Virus record (IMG/VR): IMGVR_UViG_3300045413_000312
Location: 1 to 21,858 of that record
DNA from: a virus
Length of the DNA: 21,858 bases
Direction: 5' to 3' (one strand)
Shown here in pieces: positions 7,935-15,908 of this stretch; positions within the stretch are counted from its first letter, which is position 1, and every line of letters starts with the position of its first letter. The notes beneath the pieces are model-generated. The model was not told the DNA's origin, searched no databases, and saw only the letters and a program-made list of their open reading frames with translations. A program made the translations under genes and the position numbers.

Positions 7935-8294
7935 ATGGCGAAGAAGAACACCACGAAGCTGAAAGTCGTCGCTGCCCCGGCCGACGCCACGCCCGGCAAG
8001 AAGGGCGCGAAGGCCAAGGCGACCACGCCCGCGAAGGCCAAACCCGCAGCCGAAGCCAAGCCGAAGAAGCTGAGCGCCATTGACGCCGCCGCCAAGGTCC
8101 TTGGCGAGGCGGGCCAACCGATGAACTGCAAGGAGATGATCGAGGCGATGGCGGCGAAAGGGTACTGGACGAGCCCCGGCGGCAAGACCCCGCACGCGAC
8201 CCTTTACAGCGCCATCTTGCGCGAATGCGCCACCAAGGGCAAAGACGCCCGGTTCACCAAGACCGAGCGTGGCAAGTTCGCCGCCAAGGCGTAG
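7935..8294 (+). CDS. HARE-HTH winged-helix protein with histone-like tail
   Basis: A 119-aa protein, one of only two genes on the plus strand. Residues 1-50 are Lys/Ala/Pro-rich and resemble histone H1-like tails (KKGAKAKATTPAKAKPAAEAKPKK). Residues about 50-117 match the HARE-HTH winged helix: AAAKVLGEAGQPMNCKEMIE, then MAAKGYW and TLYSAILREC. The start has GGGAGAAAC upstream and the gene ends at a strong hairpin terminator. Such proteins are thought to bind DNA and are recurrent in planctomycete genomes, to my recollection. It could be a cargo gene with its own promoter that alters chromosome packing or silences the prophage. Confidence 0.85.
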   Translation: MAKKNTTKLKVVAAPADATPGKKGAKAKATTPAKAKPAAEAKPKKLSAIDAAAKVLGEAGQPMNCKEMIEAMAAKGYWTSPGGKTPHATLYSAILRECATKGKDARFTKTERGKFAAKA

Positions 8295-8319
8295 CCTACC
8301 TACGCCACGGTTCGCCCAC

Positions 8320-8345
8320 GACGCCGCGACACGCGGCGTCTTCTC
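8320..8345 (+). terminator. Hairpin terminator after the HARE-HTH gene
   Basis: A perfect 9-bp GC-rich stem, GACGCCGCG (8320-8328) and CGCGGCGTC (8332-8340), with the three-base loop ACA, followed by the weak T-rich run TTCTCGTT. It lies 26 bases after the stop of the plus-strand gene and 23 bases before the stop of the convergent minus-strand gene, so it may serve both. Confidence 0.7.
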
Positions 8346-8362
8346 GTTGGTCGCGTTGGTCG

Positions 8363-8743
8363 TCAACTCGCCACCTCCGTCGCCACGGACGCCAACGTGG
8401 GCGTTCGCCACCCGTCCGGAAGGCTCGGCTCCACAAACTGCAAAGGCTTGCCTAACTCACGGGCCAACGCGATCTCGGATTGTACGCCAACGCTGTCGAT
8501 CCATCCGTCTAGCTGCAAGACGACGACCTCGTCGCAGCGGGCCAGCAGCTTTCGGTCCTGCCGTGCCCAGAATGACCAGTCGGTCGGCAAGCCATGTTCA
8601 ACGAGCGCGTGACTGTAGGCGATCGGCGAAAAGACGGCGTACCCGGCCCGCAGCAGCGCTGCCGCCGCGCGGCACGCCTCGCGGAATCGCTGCTCGCGAA
8701 TCAACGCATCGGGATGCGAATACGGACTTGCGAGATAGATCAT
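8363..8743 (-). CDS. DUF1937 nucleoside deoxyribosyltransferase-like protein
   Basis: A 126-aa protein of the DUF1937 type, related to nucleoside 2-deoxyribosyltransferases, which transfer deoxyribose between bases. Numbering from the ATG at 8743: MIYLASPYSH at 1-10, FSPIAYSH at 38-45, W..W...D at about 56-63, and LDGWIDSVGVQSE at 78-90, with Glu90 in the position of the catalytic glutamate. AGGAG lies 12 bases upstream of this start; an in-frame ATG at 8773 would add ten residues that do not resemble the family. It is convergent with the HARE-HTH gene and divergent from the PUA-like gene, with 43 bases between the two starts. The substrate is unknown. Confidence 0.85.
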   Translation of the reverse strand: MIYLASPYSHPDALIREQRFREACRAAAALLRAGYAVFSPIAYSHALVEHGLPTDWSFWARQDRKLLARCDEVVVLQLDGWIDSVGVQSEIALARELGKPLQFVEPSLPDGWRTPTLASVATEVAS

Positions 8744-8786
8744 GATTGGCGGTCGCTCCTGATAATCGTCCAATAAAATTCACCAA

Positions 8787-9461
8787 ATGAACGAGCCTCG
8801 AGTCTATCTGAATGCCTACCGGCCGCTGGCGATCAATAGGGTCGGCTTGGCGGCATCTGCGCGATTCGGCATTCCGCCGTTCGTGGATGGGTCCATCCGT
8901 CGGGAACCCGACCTAGAACATTTGCATCCGACGATTTCCTGCCTGTGTCGCGCGGACAAATTCGCACCGAGACTCATCATCGGTGACGTTGTTGCGTATC
9001 TCGCCGTCAAGCACGCCTACGGCGAAGACAAACTGCCACATCGGCGCTTGGTTGCAATCCTCGGGGTCGAGAGCATCTTTGCGTCCCACAGCGATGCAGC
9101 GAAGTGGTTTGAAGACAGAGGCGAGCCACTGCCCAATAACTGCATGGTGCGCGCTAACCCGTCGAAACCACTGACACATAGCCATCGCCAGCACTCGTTT
9201 GGGCCGGGGATGGACGACGAAGAACTGCTGCGCAAATGGGATCTTTTCTACCACGCTCGCGCCCGGAGCCACGGCGTGTTCGTCGTTTGCAACACCATAT
9301 TCCGAGACCTTTCTTGGCAAGCACCCATTGTCGAAGACCAGCATCTTCTCGATTCCTTTGGCAAAGTGCCAGTGATGCAAAATCCAGGAGTGTTACCGAT
9401 GGCTGGGCTCAATCGCCTCTTGAATCTTCTTGGGCTACCCGATCAGCTTTCTTGCCAGTGA
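8787..9461 (+). CDS. Putative PUA/EVE-like (nucleotide-modification associated) protein
   Basis: A 224-aa plus-strand protein. I do not recognise it with certainty. The core, CLCRADKFAPRLIIGDVVAYL at about 52-72 followed by HRRLVAILGVESIFASHSDAAKWF, has the look of PUA/ASCH/EVE-like domains, in which a GD-V-Y turn and a following strand line a pocket for modified bases. The fit to the phage families called nucleotide-modification-associated is by general pattern only. The next segment LPNNCMVRANPSKPLTHSH seems conserved. There is no clear ribosome binding site before the ATG. The 3' end overlaps the convergent methyltransferase gene by 53 bases. A DNA-modification or anti-restriction role is an inference from the neighbour. 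Confidence 0.65.
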   Translation: MNEPRVYLNAYRPLAINRVGLAASARFGIPPFVDGSIRREPDLEHLHPTISCLCRADKFAPRLIIGDVVAYLAVKHAYGEDKLPHRRLVAILGVESIFASHSDAAKWFEDRGEPLPNNCMVRANPSKPLTHSHRQHSFGPGMDDEELLRKWDLFYHARARSHGVFVVCNTIFRDLSWQAPIVEDQHLLDSFGKVPVMQNPGVLPMAGLNRLLNLLGLPDQLSCQ

Positions 9462-10725
9462 ACTTCTCGAAACGCTGGACGATGACGTCGCAGTAGAGCG
9501 GATCGAGCTCCATCAAAAACGCCTTGCGGCCGGTCTGTTCGGCGGCGATCAGCGTCGAGCCCGATCCGCCGAATAGATCGATCACGTTTTCGCCTGCCCG
9601 CGAAGAATACTGCATAGCCCGCACGGCCAACTCCACCGGCTTCTCGGTGAGGTGAATCATGCTTTGCGGATTGACCTTCTTGATCGGCCAGACATCGACG
9701 GCGTTGTTCGGACCGAGGAAAACGTGTGCGGCGCCCTCGCGCCAGCCATAGAAGCACCATTCGTGATTGCCCATGAAATCCTTTCGCGTCAGGACGGGAT
9801 GCTCCTTCACCCAGATGATCGCCTGGGAGAAGTAGAGTTCCTTCGCCTTCAGCACCGGCGGGTAGTTCGCGCAATTCGCATAGCCACCCCAAATGTAGAA
9901 GCCCCGGCCGGGCAGCAGCACGCGAGCCATGTTGCCGAACCAGGCGTCGAGCATCTGATCGAATGCTTCATCCGAAACGAAGTCGTTGGCGAGCGGCCGG
10001 TCCTTGGGCCGTAGCTTCTTCTGCGTCGGCTTCGCCTTCTCGGGGTGCCTCGCCAGGTCTAGGCCCTGGTGATGCTTCGCTCCCTCGAACGAAGAAAGGC
10101 CCGCGGCGATGGCGTTGTTGGAACGTGGCTCGACCTTCACGTTGTACGGGGGATCGGTGTTCACCAAGTGGATCGGCGCGCCATCGAGCAAGCGATCCAC
10201 GTCCTCGGCCTTGCCGCTATCGCCGCAGAGCAGACGGTGGTTTCCGAGCAGCCACAAATCGCCCGGCTGCGTAGTCGCTGCGTCGGGTGGCGCCGGCACC
10301 TCGTCCGGGTCGGTCAGTCCATCCTTAAGCGACGGATCAAGCAGCTTGGCGAGTTCGTCCTGGTCGAACCCGAGCAGGCCGAGATCGTAATTGGCTTCCT
10401 GAAGCTCGGCCAACTCGATCGGTAGCAGGTCGTAGTTCCACGTCGCCAGAGACGCCGTCTGGTTGTCGGCGATGCGATACGCCTTGATCTTTTCCGGCGA
10501 GAGGTCCTTGGCGACGTGAACGGGCACCTTCTCCATCCCGAGCTTGAGCGCGGCCTTGTAGCGCGTGTGCCCGCAGATGATAACGCCGTCGCCATCGACC
10601 ACGATCGGTTGCCGAAAACCAAATTCCTTCAGGCTCGCGGCGACGGCGTCCACGGCATCGTCGTTGAGCCGGGGGTTGCCCGGATAGGGCTTCACGTCAG
10701 CGATTTTCCATTGCTCGATCTTCAT
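9409..10725 (-). CDS. ParB-domain DNA methyltransferase
   Basis: A 438-aa modification methylase. Residues about 1-110 form a ParB/Srx-like domain, with VDGDGVIICGHTRYKAA (43-59) as its signature loop. Residues about 155-425 form an amino-methyltransferase: catalytic TDPPY at 190-194 and the SAM-binding FGGSGST at 385-391. The motif order (DPPY before FGGSG) is that of the beta class, so the product is N6-methyladenine or N4-methylcytosine. There is no companion restriction gene. The start has GGAGGGAC upstream and shares ATGA with the small Cys-rich gene. Phage orphan methylases of this type often protect phage DNA from host restriction. Confidence 0.92.
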   Translation of the reverse strand: MKIEQWKIADVKPYPGNPRLNDDAVDAVAASLKEFGFRQPIVVDGDGVIICGHTRYKAALKLGMEKVPVHVAKDLSPEKIKAYRIADNQTASLATWNYDLLPIELAELQEANYDLGLLGFDQDELAKLLDPSLKDGLTDPDEVPAPPDAATTQPGDLWLLGNHRLLCGDSGKAEDVDRLLDGAPIHLVNTDPPYNVKVEPRSNNAIAAGLSSFEGAKHHQGLDLARHPEKAKPTQKKLRPKDRPLANDFVSDEAFDQMLDAWFGNMARVLLPGRGFYIWGGYANCANYPPVLKAKELYFSQAIIWVKEHPVLTRKDFMGNHEWCFYGWREGAAHVFLGPNNAVDVWPIKKVNPQSMIHLTEKPVELAVRAMQYSSRAGENVIDLFGGSGSTLIAAEQTGRKAFLMELDPLYCDVIVQRFEKFTGKKADRVAQEDSRGD

Positions 10726-10919
10726 AGGTCGTCCCTCCAGGTTTCGCCGTGGTATTCGTAAGTGAATTGGAGATCCTCTGCGTCCAGCGGGCAGCGCTCG
10801 GTCGGAACCGGCAGCGCGGAGCGCAATCCAGCTTCAGTGACATGCGTTCCACGGCCGACACAGCGGAAGCAATACGGGAAGTCGTTCGTGTCCCGACCAC
10901 ACGATTCGCAGCAATTCAT
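10722..10919 (-). CDS. Small Cys-rich (zinc-finger-like) protein
   Basis: A 65-aa protein with cysteines at 3, 4, 7, 17 and 20 (MNCCESCG then YCFRC), consistent with one treble-clef or ribbon zinc site at the N-terminus. The remainder is acidic and soluble. GGAGGGAC is five bases before the ATG, and the stop overlaps the methyltransferase start (ATGA), so the two are translationally linked. The family and function are unknown. Confidence 0.7.
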   Translation of the reverse strand: MNCCESCGRDTNDFPYCFRCVGRGTHVTEAGLRSALPVPTERCPLDAEDLQFTYEYHGETWRDDL

Positions 10920-11231
10920 GGTGTCCCTCCAAAAATCCGGACATGCAAAACAAACTCTGTCCCGCTTGGCGACTGTTCCCGTCGGGATCAGAAAAAAATC
11001 GTATCGCCGGAAGTACCTATGCCGACCCGGAGGCTAGGGGGAACGGGGGGAGGAGAGGGGAGAGAGAGAAGAAGAGAGTAGTAATTGCAGTTTTTGTAGT
11101 TCTTGCCTATGCGCGCGATTTCCTTTCTCTCATCGCGAGCTTGAGCAAAAACGTCAATTACCGCAATTACTCCCCTTTCCAATCTCTCACCCTCCCTTTT
11201 GCGAGCAGCGCAACAACTGCAAGAACTGCAA
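10920..11231. other. Non-coding region between replication and modification genes
   Basis: About 310 bases with no credible gene. It holds a 34-base uninterrupted purine run (11045-11078) preceded by a G tract, a 26-base inverted repeat, extra CAATTAC repeats and a CGCGAT/ATCGCG hairpin (11114-11119 and 11132-11137). The proximal 70 bases contain the ribosome binding site for the Cys-rich gene and a run of seven A on the plus strand at about 10992-10998. No promoter with good boxes was found. The density of repeats next to the primase gene suggests a replication origin. Confidence 0.6.
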
Positions 11232-11235
11232 TTAC
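11081..11235. repeat. Inverted repeat with CAATTAC iterons, candidate origin
   Basis: Two 26-base arms (11081-11106 and 11210-11235) are inverted copies with 23 of 26 positions matching, separated by 103 bases. The heptamer CAATTAC occurs at 11155-11161, 11164-11170 and 11229-11235, and inverted at 11081-11087. Within the right arm AACTGCAA is repeated twice in tandem. The right arm includes the stop codon of the primase-polymerase gene. Origin iterons, a transcription terminator or a regulator binding site would all fit; origin is favoured because a replication gene adjoins it. Confidence 0.55.
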
Positions 11236-13382
11236 TTCCCCATCTCATCCGGCACCGTCGGCTTGATGCGATAGCCAGCCGTTGGCCGTCCTCCCTTGCG
11301 TCCCGGCGGCCTCATCTCGAACTCGATCAGGCGCTGCTGCAGCAGCGTGTCGCGAACCTCATCGTGATCGCGGCTCGACCACGGCAGCTTCCGGTTGATC
11401 CGCCAGAACGGCATCCATTCGTCGCCATTCTGCCGGCGCCATTGCTCGAGAACGTCGAGTAGGCGCTTGCGCTTGCCGTCGAACTCGCTCTCGCTCGCGT
11501 AGTGCCGCGCCATGAACAGCATCCGCCTGGTCTGGTGCTCGATGAACGCGCCAGCCCAGGTCGCCGCCTCGGGCGTGATGACCGGGTTGTCCCGGCAGGC
11601 GCTGATCGTGTGCAGCAGAGCAAGCCGTCTGGCCTTCTCGTAGGCCCGCGCCCAGATCGCCATGCCGGCGGGGTCGTTGGCCTGCTCGCACTGGGTGTAC
11701 TCTGCGTCGGCCCGTTCGCGGACGGCGCGGAACACCGCGCCGGCGTCTTGGGTCTGAGCCACGCGATGTGGAACCGGATGCCATGCGGCCAGGTTGCCCG
11801 AGGCGCCGGGGCGGAAGTCAGCCCACCAGCGCGCGGCCTCGAGGATCGACGGCGGGATCGGCCGCTCGGTGTCGTCGCGGCCCACGCCACGGCCACGGCA
11901 TTCGAGGATGATGAGGCGGGCCAGGAAGCCGTTGGTCATCAATCGCGCCGAAAGCGACTCGTAGAAGTGCTTGGGCACGGCGGTGCCGAACAAGCACAGG
12001 CACGGCTGGTCGATGACGGCTCGTTCCTGGTTCGCCTTGGCCCGCATCACGTAGATGCTCGAGGCCGACGAGTACATCTGCAGCAGCATCGACACGATGG
12101 CCTCGTGCCGGGCGTCGCGGGCCTGGCCCACGCGCAACAGCAATCCGTCGATCTCGTCGACCTGGAACAGCGTGGCCGGCTGAACGAACAGCCGATCCTC
12201 GATGCCTTCGCCGCTGGCGAAGCTGGTGCCCAGGCAGTCGGCCAGTCCGGCCTCGTACAGGATGCGAGCGTTGACCTTGCGAGCGTGATCCTTGCCGACG
12301 CCGGAGTTCGCCAGGCTGAGCACGTAAAGGTTCGTGCGATTGTCCATCGTGTCGCGAACCTTGCGGCCGGCCAGCAGCGCTTGCAGCGTCAGGGCACCGG
12401 CGAACGCCAGCACCGGCTCGGGATACGGTGCCGTGTCCAGTGTGTAACGCATGACCTCGTCAATGAAACCCGGCGCGGTCAGCAGCTCGTCCGGTACTGG
12501 CCCGGGGTCAACGAGCGCCGGCTCGTCGTTATCGTCGTCGGCCTGCATCTGTGCGTAGTGGTTTTCGACGAGCGCGACCGACACGTTGTCCGGCTCGTAT
12601 CGCGCGATGCTTCCGGCGATCAGCTCGACTCTTGCCGCCGACACCGGCGGCAGGCAGCGGTCTTGGTTGACCCGGTGGAGTGCAGCGGCCATTTCGGGCT
12701 GGGACATCCCGACCCGGCGCATGGTGCCGGCCAGTCTCGCCAGGGTCGCGTTTCGTTGCCCGTCCGGGATCTTGTTCGACTCGAACGTACCGGTCGCCTC
12801 GTTGGGGGCCGTGGGCGTTCCGTTGGCCGTACGCCGCCCCGAACCGATCTGGTCGAGCGCCTCGGCCAACCACGGCGGCGGCTCAGGAAGCTTGTCGGGC
12901 GGAACGTCGAGTTCGAGGCCCTCGATCCACTGGTACACGCCGTCGGGACGCGCTGATGGCGCGACGACGAAATAGCCGCCGTCGGTTCGCGTATCGACCC
13001 TCGGCGCTAACCGGCTTGCCGTGCACCGCCAGGCCTTGTCCGCGGGCCGGCGGAACACATGGTGCCGACCGCCGCGCGGCGTCAGCGCCGAGGGGGCGGC
13101 TGCCAAATCGAGAAGCTTTTCCGGATCGTCGTTGAGCCAGGGATTGGCTTCGCCTGGCCCCAGCGGATCGAGATCGACGACGAGCAGCCCTTCGGCGGCG
13201 ATGCCGATGTTGGCGTCAGGGATGCCGGTCCACCAAGTCTCGATCTGGGAGGCATCGGTGGTCGCATCCTTGAAGCCGTGCTTGGTCGCCGGTTTGTTGT
13301 CGCCTGGCGTGCAGGGAAAGACCCGGTAGCCCAACCCGGCATAGTAAAGGGCAGACGCGAGCAGCGCGTTTGACGTCACCAC
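11232..13382 (-). CDS. Bifunctional primase-polymerase with DUF3987-like helicase domain
   Basis: A 716-aa replication protein. Residues 1-175 form an archaeo-eukaryotic-type prim-pol domain: VFPCTPGDNKPATKHGFKDATTD, the metal-binding DLD (70-72) and RHHVF (106-110). Residues about 205-265 are a small helical domain, perhaps primase C-terminal. Residues about 320-590 form a P-loop region resembling DUF3987: ANSGVGKD at 358-365 and FQVDEID at 406-412. The Walker A lysine is followed by Asp, not Ser/Thr. The start is GTG at 13382 or the second GTG at 13379; the latter overlaps the helicase stop as GTGA and lies eight bases after AGGAG. It probably primes and unwinds phage DNA. Confidence 0.88.
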   Translation of the reverse strand: MVTSNALLASALYYAGLGYRVFPCTPGDNKPATKHGFKDATTDASQIETWWTGIPDANIGIAAEGLLVVDLDPLGPGEANPWLNDDPEKLLDLAAAPSALTPRGGRHHVFRRPADKAWRCTASRLAPRVDTRTDGGYFVVAPSARPDGVYQWIEGLELDVPPDKLPEPPPWLAEALDQIGSGRRTANGTPTAPNEATGTFESNKIPDGQRNATLARLAGTMRRVGMSQPEMAAALHRVNQDRCLPPVSAARVELIAGSIARYEPDNVSVALVENHYAQMQADDDNDEPALVDPGPVPDELLTAPGFIDEVMRYTLDTAPYPEPVLAFAGALTLQALLAGRKVRDTMDNRTNLYVLSLANSGVGKDHARKVNARILYEAGLADCLGTSFASGEGIEDRLFVQPATLFQVDEIDGLLLRVGQARDARHEAIVSMLLQMYSSASSIYVMRAKANQERAVIDQPCLCLFGTAVPKHFYESLSARLMTNGFLARLIILECRGRGVGRDDTERPIPPSILEAARWWADFRPGASGNLAAWHPVPHRVAQTQDAGAVFRAVRERADAEYTQCEQANDPAGMAIWARAYEKARRLALLHTISACRDNPVITPEAATWAGAFIEHQTRRMLFMARHYASESEFDGKRKRLLDVLEQWRRQNGDEWMPFWRINRKLPWSSRDHDEVRDTLLQQRLIEFEMRPPGRKGGRPTAGYRIKPTVPDEMGK

Positions 13383-15091
13383 GGAATCTCCTCCTCCGTG
13401 GTCGCTGCCACGTTGTAGCCGAACGGAAAGTCCATCGCGTCGTCGCTCGAAACACCCGCTTCATCCATGTCGCTCGACGGCTCGGGGATCGGCCCGAGCT
13501 CGTGGTCGATGATGCGGTCGTACCTCTCGCCGGTGACCGAGCGCACCGTGATTGTGAGCGTCGGCGCCAGGCCGCCATCGTTGGCGATTTCGACGGCATC
13601 GGCTGCGGAATCAGGAACTGGAAGGTGCGACCGCTTGCACCACCAGGCGCCCGCCTTCTGCCTGGCAAAGCCATCGTGCTCGAGACAGACCCATTCCGAT
13701 TTCCACAGGTGCCAGCCGACCTTGTAGTCGACGCGCATCGACTTCGGCGCATCGTTGCCGGCGCCGCGCTTGGTGTGGATGCTGTAGAACACGTCGGCAA
13801 CAGTGAATTTTGCCGTCGTCACCTGGCCCGAAAGAACTTCGGCCTCACTGGCCTTGGCGGCGTGTTTGCTTCGCGCTCGCTGCGGAAATTCGTAACCGCA
13901 GTCGGGGCAGCACGCATAGGCGGCGGCGATGATCGACCGGCATTCGGGGCACTCCTTCACCGGCGCCCGTCCATCTTCGTCGCCGCTGTAGGTCTTGACG
14001 CGGATTTGATCGACCGGACCATGCCGCATCACGTTGCCGCCGAAGTCCAGCACGAGGCAGTTCTGCTTGCTGGGATGAAGGCGAAATCCGCGGCCGACCA
14101 TCTGGTAGTAAAGGCCGGCGGAAAGCGTCGGTCGGACCAGGACGACGCAGTCGATGTTCGGCGCGTCGAAGCCGGTGGTAAGCACGTTGACGTTGCACAG
14201 GTACTTGAGGCCGCCAGCTTTGAATCGCGTCAGGATCGCGTGCCGCTCCTCCGGTGGCGTTTCGCCGGTGACGAAGCCACACTCAATGCCGTGTTTTTCC
14301 TGGAGCACTTGCACAATGTGCTCGCCGTGCTTGATGCCGCTGGCAAAAATCAACACCGCGTTGCGATTGCCCGTATAGCCGACGATCTCACCGCATGCGG
14401 CTTCTACGAGCCCATCGTCGTCCATCAGGTCCTCGACCTCGTCGGCGACGAATTCACCGCCTCGGACATGCAACCGGCTGAAATCCGCTTTGTTGATGCC
14501 CGCTTTGGTGATCAAGGGACAAAGGAAACCTTGCACGATCAGCTCGCGAACCCCGACCTGGTAACAGACGTGGTTCAAGAACCCATCCGGCGTGCAGATG
14601 GTTCCGGTCTTGAGCCGAAACGGCGTGGCGGTGAAGCCGATGATCCGCAAGTTCGGATTAACCACCTTGGCGTCGGCCAGGAACTGCCGATACATGCCTT
14701 CGCCGTCGGGCGGAATCATGTGCGCTTCGTCCACTACAGCCAAGTCGAACGGATCGAACTCGCACGCTCGCTGATACACCGACTGGATGCCGGCCACGAT
14801 CACCGAGTTGGCCTTGTCGCGTCGCTTGAGACCCGCCGAGTAGACACCGTAGCGGACCTCGGGGCAGATCGCGTTGAGCTTGTCGGCGGTCTGCTCGAGC
14901 AGTTCCTTCACGTGGGCCAGGATGATCACCCGGCCCTGCCACAATCCGACGGCGTCCTGGCAGATCGATGCCATTACGGGCGTCTTGCCGCCCGCGGTCG
15001 GGATGACCACGCACGGGTTGTCGTCGCGACCGCGCAGATGGTCATACACCGCGAGCTTGGCTTCATGCTGGTAGGGACGCAGGGTGAGCAT
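13376..15091 (-). CDS. SF2 DEAD/DEAH-box helicase with zinc ribbon
   Basis: A 571-aa superfamily 2 helicase. Motif I is PTAGGKT (about 31-37), motif II is DEAH (within VVDEAHMI), motif III is FTATP, and motif VI is MVGRGFRLHPS. LRPYQHEA at the start is the Q-like region. A zinc ribbon follows the second RecA domain (CPECRSIIAAAYACCPDC), and the C-terminal part is unassigned. The ATG at 15091 shares its A with the stop of rusA (TAATG). Such helicases in phage recombination operons may process replication forks or recombination intermediates; the exact substrate is not known. Confidence 0.9.
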   Translation of the reverse strand: MLTLRPYQHEAKLAVYDHLRGRDDNPCVVIPTAGGKTPVMASICQDAVGLWQGRVIILAHVKELLEQTADKLNAICPEVRYGVYSAGLKRRDKANSVIVAGIQSVYQRACEFDPFDLAVVDEAHMIPPDGEGMYRQFLADAKVVNPNLRIIGFTATPFRLKTGTICTPDGFLNHVCYQVGVRELIVQGFLCPLITKAGINKADFSRLHVRGGEFVADEVEDLMDDDGLVEAACGEIVGYTGNRNAVLIFASGIKHGEHIVQVLQEKHGIECGFVTGETPPEERHAILTRFKAGGLKYLCNVNVLTTGFDAPNIDCVVLVRPTLSAGLYYQMVGRGFRLHPSKQNCLVLDFGGNVMRHGPVDQIRVKTYSGDEDGRAPVKECPECRSIIAAAYACCPDCGYEFPQRARSKHAAKASEAEVLSGQVTTAKFTVADVFYSIHTKRGAGNDAPKSMRVDYKVGWHLWKSEWVCLEHDGFARQKAGAWWCKRSHLPVPDSAADAVEIANDGGLAPTLTITVRSVTGERYDRIIDHELGPIPEPSSDMDEAGVSSDDAMDFPFGYNVAATTEEEIPW

Positions 15092-15435
15092 TACACCTTC
15101 CGAATGCGAACAAGGGTTTTGCCGCCGGAGGCCGGCTGGCGCTTGGTCACTTCCAGGCGGACGATCTGGCTGTCGTCCGCATAGGCGCCACCGTGCTGGA
15201 GCGCGTCGAGCAGGCTTTTCAGTGCGTTGTCGACATCGCGCCGGCGCCGGTCGGGCGGGTGCAGATCGATCTCGATTTCCAGCGGACCGTCGAGCCTCAG
15301 CACGCGACGCCGGGCCAGGATGGCCACAACCTCGGCGCGAAAGGCCCGCCCCGTGCGGCTGATCAGCGTGTGATGCCCCACCCGCCGCCAGTAGTGGTTG
15401 ATCGACGGCGGGTAGGGGAGTTCGACCTCGAACAT
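15091..15435 (-). CDS. rusA: RusA-family Holliday junction resolvase
   Basis: A 114-aa endonuclease that cuts four-way junctions. The N-terminus has LPYPPSINHYWR, the typical PPS.N..W family start. RRRDVDNALKSLLDAL (about 64-79) gives Asp67, Asp69 and Lys73, and AYADDSQI gives Asp88; these match the metal-binding and catalytic pattern of RusA. The ATG at 15435 overlaps the DUF669 stop (TGATG). The length is normal for the family. It would resolve replication or recombination intermediates before packaging. Confidence 0.93.
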   Translation of the reverse strand: MFEVELPYPPSINHYWRRVGHHTLISRTGRAFRAEVVAILARRRVLRLDGPLEIEIDLHPPDRRRRDVDNALKSLLDALQHGGAYADDSQIVRLEVTKRQPASGGKTLVRIRKV

Positions 15436-15908
15436 CAGCGCCTCCACGGCGGGGTGCCATTCAACGCAGGCGCCGGAGTTGGCGCTGGCGTCTGCGGCAG
15501 TGGTTGCGGAGATTCCTTCTTCGCGTACCCCTTGACCTCGTTCGTGATGTCGTTGGTGTCGGTCCACTTCTTGCATTTCACCGTGATCAGGAGCGGCAGG
15601 TTGTGGAGCTCGACCGAATCGTTCGGGGCGAGAACCCCAACCGCACGGCAGATCGCCGACAACTCGGCCTGGGCGATCTTCATCGTCGTCTCGTTGTTGT
15701 TGATCAGGTTCAAACGGCCCCACACCTTGCGTCCCTTGTGCGGCCCGTCGATGATCTCGAAGGTCAGTTGCAGGTAGCTCCCGGTCCCGGCCTTAGTCGG
15801 CTTCATCTCCGAGTCGATGATGACGGCGAGATACTTGCCGGCGGGAAGCGGATCGTAGTCGGTCGATGGCTCGACGCGCGTGGCGTCGAACCCGGCGAGG
15901 CTAGCCAT
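15435..15908 (-). CDS. DUF669 single-strand DNA-binding-like protein
   Basis: A 157-aa protein resembling DUF669, a phage family encoded next to RecA-like ATPases and thought to bind ssDNA. Early residues show YDPLPAGKYLAVIIDSEMKPTKAGTG, then YLQLTFEIIDGPHKGRKVWGRLNL, a beta-rich OB-like pattern. The C-terminal tail (about 130-157) is proline-rich and disordered and ends in PPWRR, as expected for a protein-interaction tail, although it is not acidic like the SSB tail. The ATG lies eight bases inside the ATPase gene. Confidence 0.85.
   Translation of the reverse strand: MASLAGFDATRVEPSTDYDPLPAGKYLAVIIDSEMKPTKAGTGSYLQLTFEIIDGPHKGRKVWGRLNLINNNETTMKIAQAELSAICRAVGVLAPNDSVELHNLPLLITVKCKKWTDTNDITNEVKGYAKKESPQPLPQTPAPTPAPALNGTPPWRR

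Noticed and set aside
10988-11248. 86-aa open frame on the minus strand in the repeat-rich region
   Set aside because: Its translation comes from low-complexity purine/pyrimidine runs and the repeats; no ribosome binding site was seen.
11502-12956. 484-aa open frame on the plus strand, opposite the primase-polymerase
   Set aside because: The minus strand has clear catalytic motifs; the plus translation is rich in Arg/Val/Gly with no recognisable domain.
13370-15184. 604-aa open frame on the plus strand, opposite the helicase
   Set aside because: The minus strand encodes an unmistakable SF2 helicase over the same bases; the plus frame has no known motif and is an effect of high GC codon use.
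15092-15460. N-terminal extension of the helicase frame to 15460
   Set aside because: It overlaps rusA fully, is Arg/Pro/Ala-rich and has no helicase sequence; the ATG at 15091 gives the normal family start.
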